Assembly: GCA_903889245.1 (NCBI GenBank)
Contig: CAISWQ010000026.1
Span: 1-33,956 of the forward strand
Length of the DNA stretch: 33,956 nt
Source of the DNA: an uncultured Lentisphaerota bacterium
Lineage (GTDB): Bacteria > Verrucomicrobiota > Kiritimatiellia > CAIQIC01
Direction: 5' to 3'
In this document: positions 7,980 to 15,786 of the stretch, piece after piece
Numbering within the stretch: the stretch's first letter is position 1
Layout: each line of letters opens with the position of its first letter
Made by a program: the position numbers and the translations under genes
Notes under the pieces: generated by a model
Databases searched by the model: none
Told to the model about the DNA's origin: nothing
What the model saw: only the letters and a program-made list of their open reading frames with translations

Positions 7980-9305
7980 GTGAAACTCCTCCGTCCCATT
8001 CTGCTGGGCCTGCTCGCCGGCGGCGCGCTGCTCGCCGGGCTGTGGCTGGGACGGATGCCGGCCGCGTTGCAACGCGGCACGCCCGCGCCGCGGCTGGAGA
8101 AGCGCGTCGTCACCCGCACCTTCCATCCGGCCGCCCGCCCACCACCCGCAGTCGCCGCCGCCGCGCTCCAGGCCGGGGAACCGCCGGCCGCGTCCGGCAT
8201 GAGCGCGGAAGAACGGCAACTGCTCAAGCTCCAGCGCAAGCTCGATAAGCCCGGCGCGAAGCCGAACGAGGCGCTGCTGAAATTCGGCTCGGCCGAGGCG
8301 CTACGCGCGTTTCTCGCCCGCGCCGAGAAGGCCGGCCTCAAGGTGCTCGGCCAGCTCGGCGGACTGAATGCCGCGCGCGTCGGCTACGAACAGCTCGGCC
8401 AGTTGCGCGATGCGCTCGGCGCCGAGGGCGAGGCCGAGATCACCATCGAGCCCAACTACTTCGCGCACGTCCCCGACATCCTGCAAAAGGAGGACCGGCC
8501 GTCGGGCGGCGGCACGGTCGAGTTCAACGGCGCGAGTTTTTTCCAGGCGCTGGGCGCGACGGGCGACCGTTCCGGCTGGGGCGTGGGCGTGATGGTCGCC
8601 GTGGTGGATAGCGGCGTGGAAAACCACCCGACCTTCGCCGAGCACCAGGTGACACACGTGGACCTGGTGAACGATGGCCAGCCGTTCGATGGCCACGGCA
8701 CGGCGATGGCCAGCCTCGTCGGCGGCGGCAACTGGCAGGCCGCGGGCGTCGCACCGGGCGTGCAGATTCTCGATATCCGCGTCGCCGACGCCAACGGCAG
8801 CAGCGATAGCTTCACGCTCGCGCAGGGCATCACGCAGGCCGCCGACTCCGGCGCGCACATCATCAACATCAGCCTCGGCTCCTACGGCGATAGCTTCGCC
8901 GTGCGCGAGGCGATTGCCCACGCGTTGAGCAAAGGCTCGGTCGTCATCGCTTCCGCCGGCAACGACGCCGCGGCGAATCTGTTGAGTTTCCCGGCCTCGT
9001 TGCCGAAGGTGATTTCCGTCGGCGGCGTGGACGCGAATTTCTCGCAGGCCTACTTTTCCAACTCCGGCCCGAACCTCGATCTCGTCGCGCCCGCGGTCGG
9101 CATCCGCTCGGCCTACGGCAAATCCTACGTCATCGTCGGCGACGGCACCTCGCAGGCGACCGCGCTCACGAGCGGCGTGCTCGCGCAGGCGCTGGCGAGC
9201 GGCGCGACGACCACCGCCAATGCGGCCGACTGGCTCAAGCAACACGCGAAGACGCTCGGCCTCGCGCCCGAACGCGGCGGCGCAGGCTTGGTACAGATCA
9301 AATAG
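7980..9305 (+). CDS. Exported subtilisin-like serine protease (peptidase S8)
   Basis: A 441-residue protease. The N-terminus has a hydrophobic export signal or anchor (about residues 4-23), followed by a Pro/Ala-rich and charged propeptide-like region to about residue 185. The S8 catalytic triad is clear: Asp210 in VAVVDSGV, His239 in DGHGTAMAS and Ser391 in DGTSQATALTSG; the oxyanion-hole Asn is in ASAGNDAA. The usual GTSMA(A/T)P around the serine is GTSQATA, a mild variation. The start is GTG 7980, with GGAGTAAGG at 7962-7970 and good spacing; a longer frame starts at a TTG inside the palindromic repeat and lacks a signal. It lies 9 bases upstream of the esterase gene, suggesting an operon. 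The target protein is unknown. Confidence 0.92.
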   Translation: MKLLRPILLGLLAGGALLAGLWLGRMPAALQRGTPAPRLEKRVVTRTFHPAARPPPAVAAAALQAGEPPAASGMSAEERQLLKLQRKLDKPGAKPNEALLKFGSAEALRAFLARAEKAGLKVLGQLGGLNAARVGYEQLGQLRDALGAEGEAEITIEPNYFAHVPDILQKEDRPSGGGTVEFNGASFFQALGATGDRSGWGVGVMVAVVDSGVENHPTFAEHQVTHVDLVNDGQPFDGHGTAMASLVGGGNWQAAGVAPGVQILDIRVADANGSSDSFTLAQGITQAADSGAHIINISLGSYGDSFAVREAIAHALSKGSVVIASAGNDAAANLLSFPASLPKVISVGGVDANFSQAYFSNSGPNLDLVAPAVGIRSAYGKSYVIVGDGTSQATALTSGVLAQALASGATTTANAADWLKQHAKTLGLAPERGGAGLVQIK

Positions 9306-9314
9306 GAGCTACCG

Positions 9315-10121
9315 ATGCAAACGAAAGGGATGCTCGCCGGCCTCGCGTTCAGCATCGTCAGCGCGCTGGCCGCCGAGCCGGCGGCAGAGCCCAAGGAAAC
9401 CAATTTTACGGTCGAGGGCGTGCCACGGACCGCGCTCATCTATGTGCCGGCCACCGCCGCAACGAACCCGACGCCGGTGGTTTTCGTCTTTCACGGCCAC
9501 GGCGGCACCGCGCGCGGCGTCGCGCGCAACATCGCCATCCAGCGCCAGTGGCCCGAGGCGATCTCCGTCTATATGCAGGGCCTGAACACGCCCGGCCGGC
9601 TCACCGACCCCGAAGGCAAGAAACCCGGCTGGCAGCACAGCGCCGGTGCGCAGGGCGACCGCGACCTGAAATTCTTCGACGCCGTCCTCGCCCAGCTCAA
9701 GAAGGATTACCGCGTGGACGCCCGGCGCATTTTCTCCACCGGCCACTCCAACGGCGGCGGCTTCACCTATCTGCTGTGGGCGACGCGCGGCGACGTGTTC
9801 GCCGCGGTGGCGCCCTCCGGTGCGGCCGCGCCGACGATGCTGAAGCAACTCAAACCCAAACCCGTATTGCACGTCGCCGGCGAGAAAGACCCGCTGGTGA
9901 AGTTCGCGTGGCAGAAGGCCACGATGGATTTCGTCCGCCAGCTCAACGGCTGCGCGACGGAAGGCAAGAAGCTGGGCGACTGTCACACGCTCTACGCCTC
10001 GACCCATGGCACGCCGCTCGTCACCTATATCTATCCCGGCGGCCACACCTATCCCACCGCCGCCACGCCGCTGATCGTGAAGTTCTTCCAGGAGCAGACC
10101 GCCGTCGCGCCGGCGAAGTGA
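9315..10121 (+). CDS. Secreted PHB-depolymerase/feruloyl-esterase-like hydrolase (LpqC type)
   Basis: A 268-residue secreted serine esterase of the alpha/beta-hydrolase fold. The signal peptide runs to about residue 20 (SALAAEP). FVFHGHGG forms the oxyanion loop, GHSNGGG carries the nucleophile Ser145, GEKDPLV the Asp, and GGHTYP the His. This arrangement matches the poly(3-hydroxybutyrate) depolymerase/LpqC family (COG3509), which also contains feruloyl and acetyl esterases (CE1-like). In a locus for glycan breakdown a side-chain esterase is more likely than PHB degradation; that is inference. The gene follows the protease stop by 9 bases with the ribosome site TAGGAG overlapping that stop, so the two are probably co-transcribed. 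Confidence 0.88.
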   Translation: MQTKGMLAGLAFSIVSALAAEPAAEPKETNFTVEGVPRTALIYVPATAATNPTPVVFVFHGHGGTARGVARNIAIQRQWPEAISVYMQGLNTPGRLTDPEGKKPGWQHSAGAQGDRDLKFFDAVLAQLKKDYRVDARRIFSTGHSNGGGFTYLLWATRGDVFAAVAPSGAAAPTMLKQLKPKPVLHVAGEKDPLVKFAWQKATMDFVRQLNGCATEGKKLGDCHTLYASTHGTPLVTYIYPGGHTYPTAATPLIVKFFQEQTAVAPAK

Positions 10122-10150
10122 TGCGGTTCGCGCTGGGTTCGGCTGGGTTG

Positions 10151-10172
10151 GCCGCGTTCTTACGAACGCGGC
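10151..10172. repeat. Hairpin of a second, GC-rich repeat type
   Basis: GCCGCGTTC, loop TTAC, GAACGCGGC make a perfect 9-bp stem 30 bases after the esterase stop. It could help terminate transcription, but lacks a T-run. It resembles the element at 10207-10228 in design (9-bp stem, 4-base loop). Confidence 0.6.
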
Positions 10173-10206
10173 TGCGTTCGGAAGAGTCGGCCCGCACTAT
10201 CATGTA

Positions 10207-10228
10207 GCCGCACTCGTCAGAGTGCGGC
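10207..10228. repeat. Hairpin of a second, GC-rich repeat type
   Basis: GCCGCACTC, loop GTCA, GAGTGCGGC form a perfect 9-bp stem. It has the same architecture as 10151-10172 with a different arm sequence. Confidence 0.6.
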
Positions 10229-10266
10229 CCGCTCAACCGCAAACCGCCGGCTGCAAAATGATCTCC

Positions 10267-10322
10267 TGTAGGCCGGACCTCTGACCCGGCGGCGGAACGC
10301 CGGCTCGGAGAACCGGCCTACA
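10267..10322. repeat. Long-range inverted repeat, GC-rich
   Basis: TGTAGGCCGG (10267-10276) pairs exactly with CCGGCCTACA (10313-10322). The sequence between contains further CCGGCG/CGCCGG pairing, so the RNA or single strand could fold into a branched hairpin. It looks like a REP-type extragenic element. No ORF of note lies in 10122-10562. Confidence 0.55.
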
Positions 10323-10363
10323 ACCAAGCCACACCGGGAGGGCGAGCGTACTCGCGAGCCGTC

Positions 10364-10503
10364 ATCCAAGGCCTGGAAAATTTCCCCGTTATTTTTCCAA
10401 GGCTCGGAAAAAATCCGGCGGAAACTTCCAAGCCTTGAAAAAATTTCTGCGGATTTTTCCAAGGCCTGGGAAAACCGGTGCTCCGTTTTTCCAAGGCTTG
10501 GAA
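10364..10503. repeat. Dispersed palindrome, copies 7-11 (five-copy cluster)
   Basis: Five copies occur within 140 bases. They are at 10365-10377 (TCCAAGGCCTGGA), 10392-10413 (core CCAAGGCTCGG), 10426-10443 (TTCCAAGCCTTGAAAAAA), 10454-10474 (core CCAAGGCCTGGG) and 10486-10503 (TTTTTCCAAGGCTTGGAA). Each differs at one or two positions, and most mismatches fall in one arm. This is the densest array in the window. It lies between the 3' ends of two convergent genes. Confidence 0.9.
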
Positions 10504-10505
10504 CC

Positions 10506-10549
10506 CCGGGCGAAATTTCACACCTTGCAAGGTGTGAAATTTCGCCCGG
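10506..10549. terminator. 44-bp perfect palindrome between convergent genes (possible bidirectional terminator)
   Basis: The arm 10506-10527 (CCGGGCGAAATTTCACACC then TTG) is the exact reverse complement of 10528-10549, giving 22 base pairs with no spacer. It begins three bases after the fifth palindrome copy and ends 13 bases from the stop of the minus-strand sulfatase. The position suits a two-way terminator for the esterase and sulfatase transcripts, though there is no T-run. It could equally form a cruciform or be a mobile REP-like unit. Confidence 0.75.
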
Positions 10550-10562
10550 CGCACGCGGGGGG

Positions 10563-12020
10563 TTACTTGTCGGCTTTATCCACGGCGCCGTCGCCGGCGT
10601 CGGGCGGCATCTTGTCGAGATCGCCTTTGCGCAGCTCGGCGAGCAGCGCCTGCAACTCCTGCACCTTCTGCGGCTCGGCGGCGGCGAGGTCCTTCGTCTC
10701 GTAGGGATCGGCGGTGACGTTATAAAGCTCCACGCTGGCGGCGGCCGCGGCTTTTTTCTTCTTCGCGTTGCCGCCCTTGCGGGCGATCAGCTTCCAGCCC
10801 TCGCGCAGCACGATGGCGCCGCTGGCGTGCGGGATATAGATGGTACGCGGCTCGGGCTTGGTGCTGGCGCCGGTCAGGAGCGGCCAGAGGTCGAGGCCAT
10901 CGAACTTCAGGTCGGCCGGTGGCGTCCAGCCGGCGAGCTTGGTGAGCGTCGGCATCCAGTCGGCGGCGTGCATGGGCGCGGCGACCTTGCGCGGCGCGAG
11001 GCGGCCGGGCCAGTTGGCGAACGCGCTGACGCGGACGCCGCCCTCGTAGAGCGTGTTCTTGTGGCCGCGCAATGGCAGGTTGCTGGAGAGCAGCGGCGAG
11101 TCCTTCACTTTGCCCACATAGGGATTTTTCCCGCCCGGCAGGCCGCCGTTGTCGGAGGTGAAGACGATCAGCGTATTCTCGCGCTGGCCGGTGGCTTCGA
11201 GCGCGGCGATGAACTCGCCGATCTTGGCGTCGAGCTGCGTGACGAACGCGCCCATGCGCAGGAGCGAGTCCTGCATCACGGGGTCGTCGTGGAATTTCAC
11301 GCCGGCGTAGCGGCGCTTGTACTGCTCCGGCGCGTCCACCGGGATGTGGACGGCGAAGAACGGGACGTAGATGAACCACGGCGCCGGCTTCGCGCGGATC
11401 CACTTGAACGCCTCCTGCGCGACGAGCTCGGTGGCGTTGCCTTCCTCGGCGAGGAACTTACCGTCGCGATGCCACGTGTCCTCGTAGGGGCCGGGGCGAT
11501 ACTTGTGCGTCCACGGATCCACCGCGCCGCAGAGCGCGCCGTAGCTGTGGTCGAAGCCGTAGTGGTTCGGGCCCCACTCGGCCTTGCCGCCGAGGTGCCA
11601 CTTGCCGCTGATGTGCGTCGTGTAGCCGCACTGCTTGAGCGCGGCCGGCAGGATCGGCGTGCCCGGCGGAAACGCGCGCGAGTTCGAGGGCATCAGTACG
11701 TGCGGGCCGAAGCGGCTCGTCCAGCGGCCGCTCATCAGCGCCGTGCGCGTCGGCGTGCAGACCGGCTGCACATAGTGGCGGTCGAGTTCCACGCCCTCCT
11801 TGACGAGGCGGTCGAGGTTCGGCGTCAGGAACTTGCTGCCGTGCCAGCCGACGTCGGCCCAACCGAGGTCGTCGGCGACGAGCAACAGGATGTTCGGTTT
11901 GCCTTTTTCCAAGGCTTGGAAACCGGAGGTGGCGCTTTTTCCAAGGCTTGGAAAAAACGCCGCGCCGAGCGCGCCCAGACCGGCCAGTTTCAGGAAGTCG
12001 CGCCGCGAGGTCGTCTGCAT
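10563..12020 (-). CDS. Tat-exported sulfatase with two palindromes inside its coding sequence
   Basis: A 485-residue family S1 (alkaline-phosphatase superfamily) sulfatase. It starts MQTTSRRDFLKLAGLGALGA, a twin-arginine signal, so it is exported folded. Residues 22-40 (FFPSLGK ... FQALEKG) are encoded by two copies of the dispersed palindrome. The sulfatase core starts KPNILLLVADDLGW (metal Asp pair). Cys88 in CTPTR is the site converted to formylglycine; SGKWHLG and FTSDNGG supply further active-site and metal ligands. The start ATG at 12020 has AAAGGA at 6-base spacing; upstream in-frame ATGs are less suitable. An internal KKKK run (GGNAKKKK) is unusual. It is divergent from the next sulfatase. 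The closest named activity is arylsulfatase-like; the substrate is unknown. Confidence 0.92.
   Translation of the reverse strand: MQTTSRRDFLKLAGLGALGAAFFPSLGKSATSGFQALEKGKPNILLLVADDLGWADVGWHGSKFLTPNLDRLVKEGVELDRHYVQPVCTPTRTALMSGRWTSRFGPHVLMPSNSRAFPPGTPILPAALKQCGYTTHISGKWHLGGKAEWGPNHYGFDHSYGALCGAVDPWTHKYRPGPYEDTWHRDGKFLAEEGNATELVAQEAFKWIRAKPAPWFIYVPFFAVHIPVDAPEQYKRRYAGVKFHDDPVMQDSLLRMGAFVTQLDAKIGEFIAALEATGQRENTLIVFTSDNGGLPGGKNPYVGKVKDSPLLSSNLPLRGHKNTLYEGGVRVSAFANWPGRLAPRKVAAPMHAADWMPTLTKLAGWTPPADLKFDGLDLWPLLTGASTKPEPRTIYIPHASGAIVLREGWKLIARKGGNAKKKKAAAAASVELYNVTADPYETKDLAAAEPQKVQELQALLAELRKGDLDKMPPDAGDGAVDKADK
11904..11956. repeat. Dispersed palindrome, copies 12-13, translated in frame
   Basis: Copies at 11904-11922 and 11936-11956, both with the perfect core TTCCAAGGCTTGGAA, lie inside the sulfatase gene. 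In the minus-strand frame the outer copy reads FFPSLGK and the inner reads FQALEKG. They are read in two different frames relative to the repeat. They fall between the Tat hydrophobic region and the first strand of the enzyme, a place tolerant of insertions. Confidence 0.92.
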
Positions 12021-12179
12021 ACCTGTTCCTTTCATTTGACGCTGGGCAGTATGCCATAGTCCGCCGTTTCGCCAAGCGCAGGGTGCGCCGAATTTGTTGC
12101 TTAGCACAAAGGGGGAACTTTGCTACAAAGCCAGCGTTCGGTGACGCCATCCGGGCGTGCCGGGGAAAGGACAGTTTCC
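12021..12179. promoter_or_regulatory. Divergent intergenic region between two sulfatase genes
   Basis: This 159-base gap must hold the promoters of both divergent sulfatase genes unless they are read from further away. I see no convincing -35/-10 pair. A small dyad (CAAAG 12107-12111, CTTTG 12118-12122) lies in it. Ribosome sites flank it: AAAGGA for the minus gene and GGGGAAAGGA (12162-12171) for the plus gene. No copy of the dispersed palindrome lies in this gap. Confidence 0.4.
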
Positions 12180-13547
12180 ATGAAGCGTGGCTTGGGAGCG
12201 CTGGTCGTGAGCGCCTGTATGGGCTTGAGTTGTGCGGCGGCGGAGAAGCCGAACATCCTGTTCATCGTTGGCGATGACATGGGCTATGCCGACGTCGGCT
12301 TCCATGGCTGCCAGGACATCCCGACGCCGCACCTCGATGCGCTGGCCAAGTCCGGCGTGCGGTGCACCAGCGGCTACGTCAGCGGGCCCTACTGCTCGCC
12401 GACGCGCGCGGGCCTGCTGACCGGCCGCTACCAGCAGCGGTTCGGGCATGAGTTCAATCCCAGCGGCCGCGACGGCCTGCCGCTGACGGAGACGACGCTC
12501 GCCAACCGGCTCAAGGCCGCGGGCTACGTCACCGGCTGCGTCGGCAAGTGGCACCTGGGCGCGGAACCGGCGCAGCAACCGCAGCGGCGCGGCTTCGACG
12601 AGTTCTTCGGCTTCCTCGCCGGCGCGCACAGCTACTTCGACGCCGCGGGCATCCTGCGCGGCACGGAGCAGGTCAAGGAACTGGATTACACGACCGACGC
12701 GTTCGGGCGCGAGGCGTGCGCGTTCATCGAGCGGCACAAGGCGCAGCCGTGGTTCCTCTACCTCGCGTTCAACGCGGTCCACACGCCGATGCACGCGACG
12801 GACCAGCGGCTCGCCCAATTCTCCGCCCTCGCGGACCAGACGCGCCGTGCCTACGCGGCGATGCTGTTCGCGATGGACGAGGCCATCGGCAGCGTCCTGA
12901 AGAAGCTGGCCGCGACCGGGCAGGACCAGAACACGTTCGTCATCTTCATCAGCGACAACGGCGGGCCGACGATGCCGGGCGTCACGGTCAATGGCTCGCG
13001 CAACGCGCCGCTGCGCGGCAGCAAGCGCACGACGCTCGAGGGCGGTATCCGCGTCCCGTTCGTGCTGGCGTGGCCGGGCCGCGTCAAACCCGGCGTCTAT
13101 GCGCAGCCGGTGATCCAGCTGGACCTGACCGCGACCGCGCTGGCGCTGGCCGGCGCGCCGACCGACAAGCTGGATGGCGTGAACCTGCTGCCCTATCTCG
13201 CCGGGGAAAAAACCGGCGCGCCGCACGACGCGCTCTACTGGCGCTTCGGCGAGCAGATGGCGCTCCGCGCCGGCGACTGGAAGCTCGTGCGCTACGACAC
13301 CAACGCCGACACGCGCACGGGCGCCGGCCGCCAGCCGGTGAGCGCCGCGAAGCTCTATCATCTGGCCGACGACCTTGGCGAAGCAAAGGACCTCGCCGCG
13401 GCGCAGCCGGAGAAGCTGAAGGAACTGCAGGCCATGTGGGACGCGTGGAATGCGACGCTCGTCGCGCCGCTCTGGGGCGGCCGTGGCGGCGGCGGCGATG
13501 GTGCCGCGCCCGGCGCGCCCGGCAGGAAGAAGAAGAAAAACCGGTGA
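12180..13547 (+). CDS. Secreted sulfatase with lysine-rich tail
   Basis: A 455-residue family S1 sulfatase. A Sec signal peptide ends near residue 20 (GLSCAAA). Core motifs are KPNILFIVGDDMGYADVG, Cys72 in YCSPTR (formylglycine site), VGKWHLG and FISDNGG. The C-terminus is a Gly-rich linker (about residues 433-447) followed by GRKKKKNR. Its closest relative in the window is the sulfatase at 19754, which shares RGFDEF(F/Y)GFL, TTHAFGREA-like and FLYLAFNAVHTPM segments. The start ATG has GGGGAAAGGA eight bases before it; in-frame extension upstream to 12120 lacks a signal peptide. It probably hydrolyses a sulfate ester of a glycan outside the cytoplasm; the substrate is unknown. Confidence 0.93.
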   Translation: MKRGLGALVVSACMGLSCAAAEKPNILFIVGDDMGYADVGFHGCQDIPTPHLDALAKSGVRCTSGYVSGPYCSPTRAGLLTGRYQQRFGHEFNPSGRDGLPLTETTLANRLKAAGYVTGCVGKWHLGAEPAQQPQRRGFDEFFGFLAGAHSYFDAAGILRGTEQVKELDYTTDAFGREACAFIERHKAQPWFLYLAFNAVHTPMHATDQRLAQFSALADQTRRAYAAMLFAMDEAIGSVLKKLAATGQDQNTFVIFISDNGGPTMPGVTVNGSRNAPLRGSKRTTLEGGIRVPFVLAWPGRVKPGVYAQPVIQLDLTATALALAGAPTDKLDGVNLLPYLAGEKTGAPHDALYWRFGEQMALRAGDWKLVRYDTNADTRTGAGRQPVSAAKLYHLADDLGEAKDLAAAQPEKLKELQAMWDAWNATLVAPLWGGRGGGGDGAAPGAPGRKKKKNR

Positions 13548-13617
13548 GGCCGGAACAAATTATCGGGCAAACACGATTCATCCTTGAGGAACACGATAGA
13601 TGGCTGTGCAGCGAGAA

Positions 13618-13689
13618 CCCGCCTTGCGGCGGGGCTACCAACGACACAGGATCCAGACGGCGTTGTTGGTAGCGCGCCCGCAAGGGCGC
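13618..13689. repeat. REP-like compound inverted repeat
   Basis: Two small hairpins (CCCGCC-TTGC-GGCGGG at 13618-13633; GCGCCC-GCAA-GGGCGC at 13674-13689) flank a longer stem, GCTACCAAC (13634-13642) with GTTGGTAGC (13665-13673). The whole 72-base unit is an imperfect inverted repeat. It lies between two sulfatase genes and resembles bacterial REP/BIME designs. Confidence 0.65.
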
Positions 13690-13745
13690 CGTTCAACAGG
13701 TGTTTATCGTGACCCTCAACCAGGCCAGGAAAAAGGAGCATGAAC

Positions 13746-15284
13746 ATGAAGCTGAAAGCAGGGTTGGTTGCGGGGCTGATCGGCGTCGCCGGCGCGGCGG
13801 CGGGCACGCCGAACATCGTCTTCATTTTTTCGGACGATCATTCGATCCAGACGATCGGCGCCTATGGCGCGCGGCTGTCGGAATTTTGTCGTCAGCAAAA
13901 TGTGACGCCGAACATTGACCGGCTGGCGGCGGCGGGCGCGCTGTTCCCGAACAGTTTTTGCGGCAACTCGATCTGCTCGCCGAGCCGCGCCTCGGTGCTG
14001 ACGGGTCTGCACAGTTCCTCCAACGGCGTGCCGACGCTCGGCCTGCCGGTGCGGGCGGGGACGTGGATGTATCCGGCGGCGGTGCGCGCGGCCGGCTACC
14101 AGACCGCCGCGCTCGGCAAGTGGCACCTGGGCAACACGCCGGCGAACACCGACTACTGGCGGCTGTTCCCGGGGCAGGGCAACTACTGGAACCCCACGGT
14201 GCTCGGTCCCGGCGGCGAGGAGAAGCTGACGGGCTACGCGACCGACCTGCTCACCGACCTCGGCCTCGCGTGGCTCAAGCAGCGCGACAAGAACAAGCCG
14301 TTCATGTTGCTGCTGCACCACAAGGCACCACACCGGCCGTGGGAGCCGCCGACCCGCTACTACCGCTGGCTCGCCGATGTGAAGATCCCGGAACCGCCGA
14401 CGCTGTTCGATGACTACCGCGGGCGCGGCACGGCGGCGCATGCGCAGAAGCTGGAGATCGGGCGCGACATGACGCTCGCCAGCGACCTGAAAGTGCGTGC
14501 CGGGAAAGGCGAGCACGCCGCCGAGTTCGAGGCCGCGTTCGGCACGCGCAACGCCGCGTTCGAGAAGGCGAAGCTGGAAGGACCGGCGCTGACGCGCTGG
14601 AAATATCAGGAGTACGTGAAGGACTACCTGCGCTGCGTGAAGGCGGTGGATGACAGCGTTGGCCGTGTGCTTGATTATCTGAAGGCCGAGGGGCTGGAGG
14701 AAAACACGGTGGTCGTCTATGCCTCCGACCAGGGCTTCTACATGGGCGAGCACGGCTGGTTTGACAAGCGGTGGATCTACGAGGAGTCGCTCCACATGCC
14801 GCTGATCATCAGGTGGCCCGGCGTGGTCAAGCCCGGCAGCCGCCCGACGCCGCTCGTGCAGAACATTGATTACGCCGCGACGTTCGTCGAGATCGTCGGC
14901 GGCAAAATTCCCGACGGCCTGCACGGTCGGTCGCTGGTGCCGATCCTGCGCGGCGAGACGCCGGCCGACTGGCGCAAGAGCCTCTATTATCACTACTATG
15001 ATCCCGGCCACGGCGTGATGAAACATTATGGCGTACGCACCGACCGCTACACGCTCGCCCATTTCTATCCTGTCAAGGAATGGGAGCTCTACGACCTGGA
15101 GAAAGACCCGCAGCAGCTCCGCAGCCTCCACGCCGAGTCCGCCTACGCGTCGACGTTGACCGGGTTGCAGGCCGAGTTGGAGCGGCTGCGGCAGCGTTAC
15201 GAGCCCGGCTTTGATCCGCAGGCGCCGGCGACGCCGCCGCCGGCCGAGGGCAGGAAAAAGAAGGCCGGCAAAAAGAAGCAATAG
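13746..15284 (+). CDS. Secreted sulfatase, N-acetylglucosamine-6-sulfatase/mucin-desulfating-like
   Basis: A 512-residue family S1 sulfatase with signal peptide (to about residue 19, GVAGAAAG). Motifs are TPNIVFIFSDDHSIQTIGAYG, Cys77 in CSPSR, LGKWHLG, HHKAPHRPWEPP, a DDYRGRGTAA segment and YASDQGFYMGEHGW followed by FDKRWIYEESLHMPLIIRWP. The HKAPHR...DDYxGR arrangement and DQGFxxGEHGWFDKR resemble N-acetylglucosamine-6-sulfatase-like (MdsA) groups, which suggests a glycosaminoglycan- or mucin-like substrate, but that is similarity only. The tail is Pro-rich then GRKKKAGKKKQ. ATG 13746 is preferred over ATG 13740 because AAGGAG (13733-13738) sits seven bases upstream of it and only one from the other. 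Confidence 0.92.
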   Translation: MKLKAGLVAGLIGVAGAAAGTPNIVFIFSDDHSIQTIGAYGARLSEFCRQQNVTPNIDRLAAAGALFPNSFCGNSICSPSRASVLTGLHSSSNGVPTLGLPVRAGTWMYPAAVRAAGYQTAALGKWHLGNTPANTDYWRLFPGQGNYWNPTVLGPGGEEKLTGYATDLLTDLGLAWLKQRDKNKPFMLLLHHKAPHRPWEPPTRYYRWLADVKIPEPPTLFDDYRGRGTAAHAQKLEIGRDMTLASDLKVRAGKGEHAAEFEAAFGTRNAAFEKAKLEGPALTRWKYQEYVKDYLRCVKAVDDSVGRVLDYLKAEGLEENTVVVYASDQGFYMGEHGWFDKRWIYEESLHMPLIIRWPGVVKPGSRPTPLVQNIDYAATFVEIVGGKIPDGLHGRSLVPILRGETPADWRKSLYYHYYDPGHGVMKHYGVRTDRYTLAHFYPVKEWELYDLEKDPQQLRSLHAESAYASTLTGLQAELERLRQRYEPGFDPQAPATPPPAEGRKKKAGKKKQ

Positions 15285-15370
15285 ACCGGCAGTCCACCGC
15301 GTTGTCTGCTTGGCGGTCGGCGGGAGCCGGCCGCCAGTTCATGAGCAAGCAAGTGAAAGGGAAGACCACC

Positions 15371-15694
15371 ATGAAGAAACTGATTCCGCTGGTGACAGGC
15401 GTGTGCCTGCTCATCATGCTGGCGCCCGTCGCGCTGGCGAAGGGCAAGAAGAACGCGGGGCCGACCACCGTGCCGTCGGACTGCTACGCGAAGTACGACA
15501 AGAACTATAACGGCACGCTCGATGCCGACGAGAAGGAAGCCATCCGCAAGGACTATGCGGCCGAGAAGGACGGCGCCTTGAAGTCCTACGACAAGGACAA
15601 CGATGGCAAATTGAGCGACGAGGAAATCGCCGCCATCCCGGCGACCAAGACCGTGGATGCGCCGGTCAAGAAGAAGAAGAAAAAGAACCAATAA
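15371..15694 (+). CDS. Small secreted EF-hand protein with lysine tail
   Basis: A 107-residue exported protein. The signal peptide is about residues 1-23 (hydrophobic LVTGVCLLIMLAPVALA). Two EF-hand calcium loops are visible: DKNYNGTLDADE (43-54) and DKDNDGKLSDEE (74-85), with Asp/Asn at positions 1, 3 and 5 and Glu at 12. The C-terminus is VKKKKKKNQ, like the tails of the flanking sulfatases. ATG 15371 is preceded by AAAGGGA. It lies between two sulfatase genes, and a sulfatase at 27195 carries an EF-hand pair of its own. It may bind calcium or help dock enzymes; no enzymatic role is expected. Confidence 0.88.
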   Translation: MKKLIPLVTGVCLLIMLAPVALAKGKKNAGPTTVPSDCYAKYDKNYNGTLDADEKEAIRKDYAAEKDGALKSYDKDNDGKLSDEEIAAIPATKTVDAPVKKKKKKNQ

Positions 15695-15786
15695 CGGTTC
15701 GCTGTTCCCATCATCGGCGTCGGCGCGGGCCTCCGCGCTGACGCCGGTTTCACTTTCTCCCTTAAATTCCCCAAAGGAGTCTCACC

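Noticed and set aside
10364-10503. CRISPR array
   Set aside because: The repeated units are 17-22 bases and palindromic, with spacers of irregular length (about 10-20) and no cas genes nearby.
12021-12179. Specific -35/-10 promoter for the divergent sulfatase genes
   Set aside because: A TTGACG hexamer is present at 12036, but no matching -10 box lies at suitable spacing, and the sigma factor preference of the organism is not known.
13716-15281. Long minus-strand frame opposite the 13746 sulfatase; similar ones at 15586-17199, 17793-19697, 28809-30956 and 31678-33300
   Set aside because: All are mirror images of well-supported genes, rich in Arg/Ala/Val repeats, with no domain or ribosome site.
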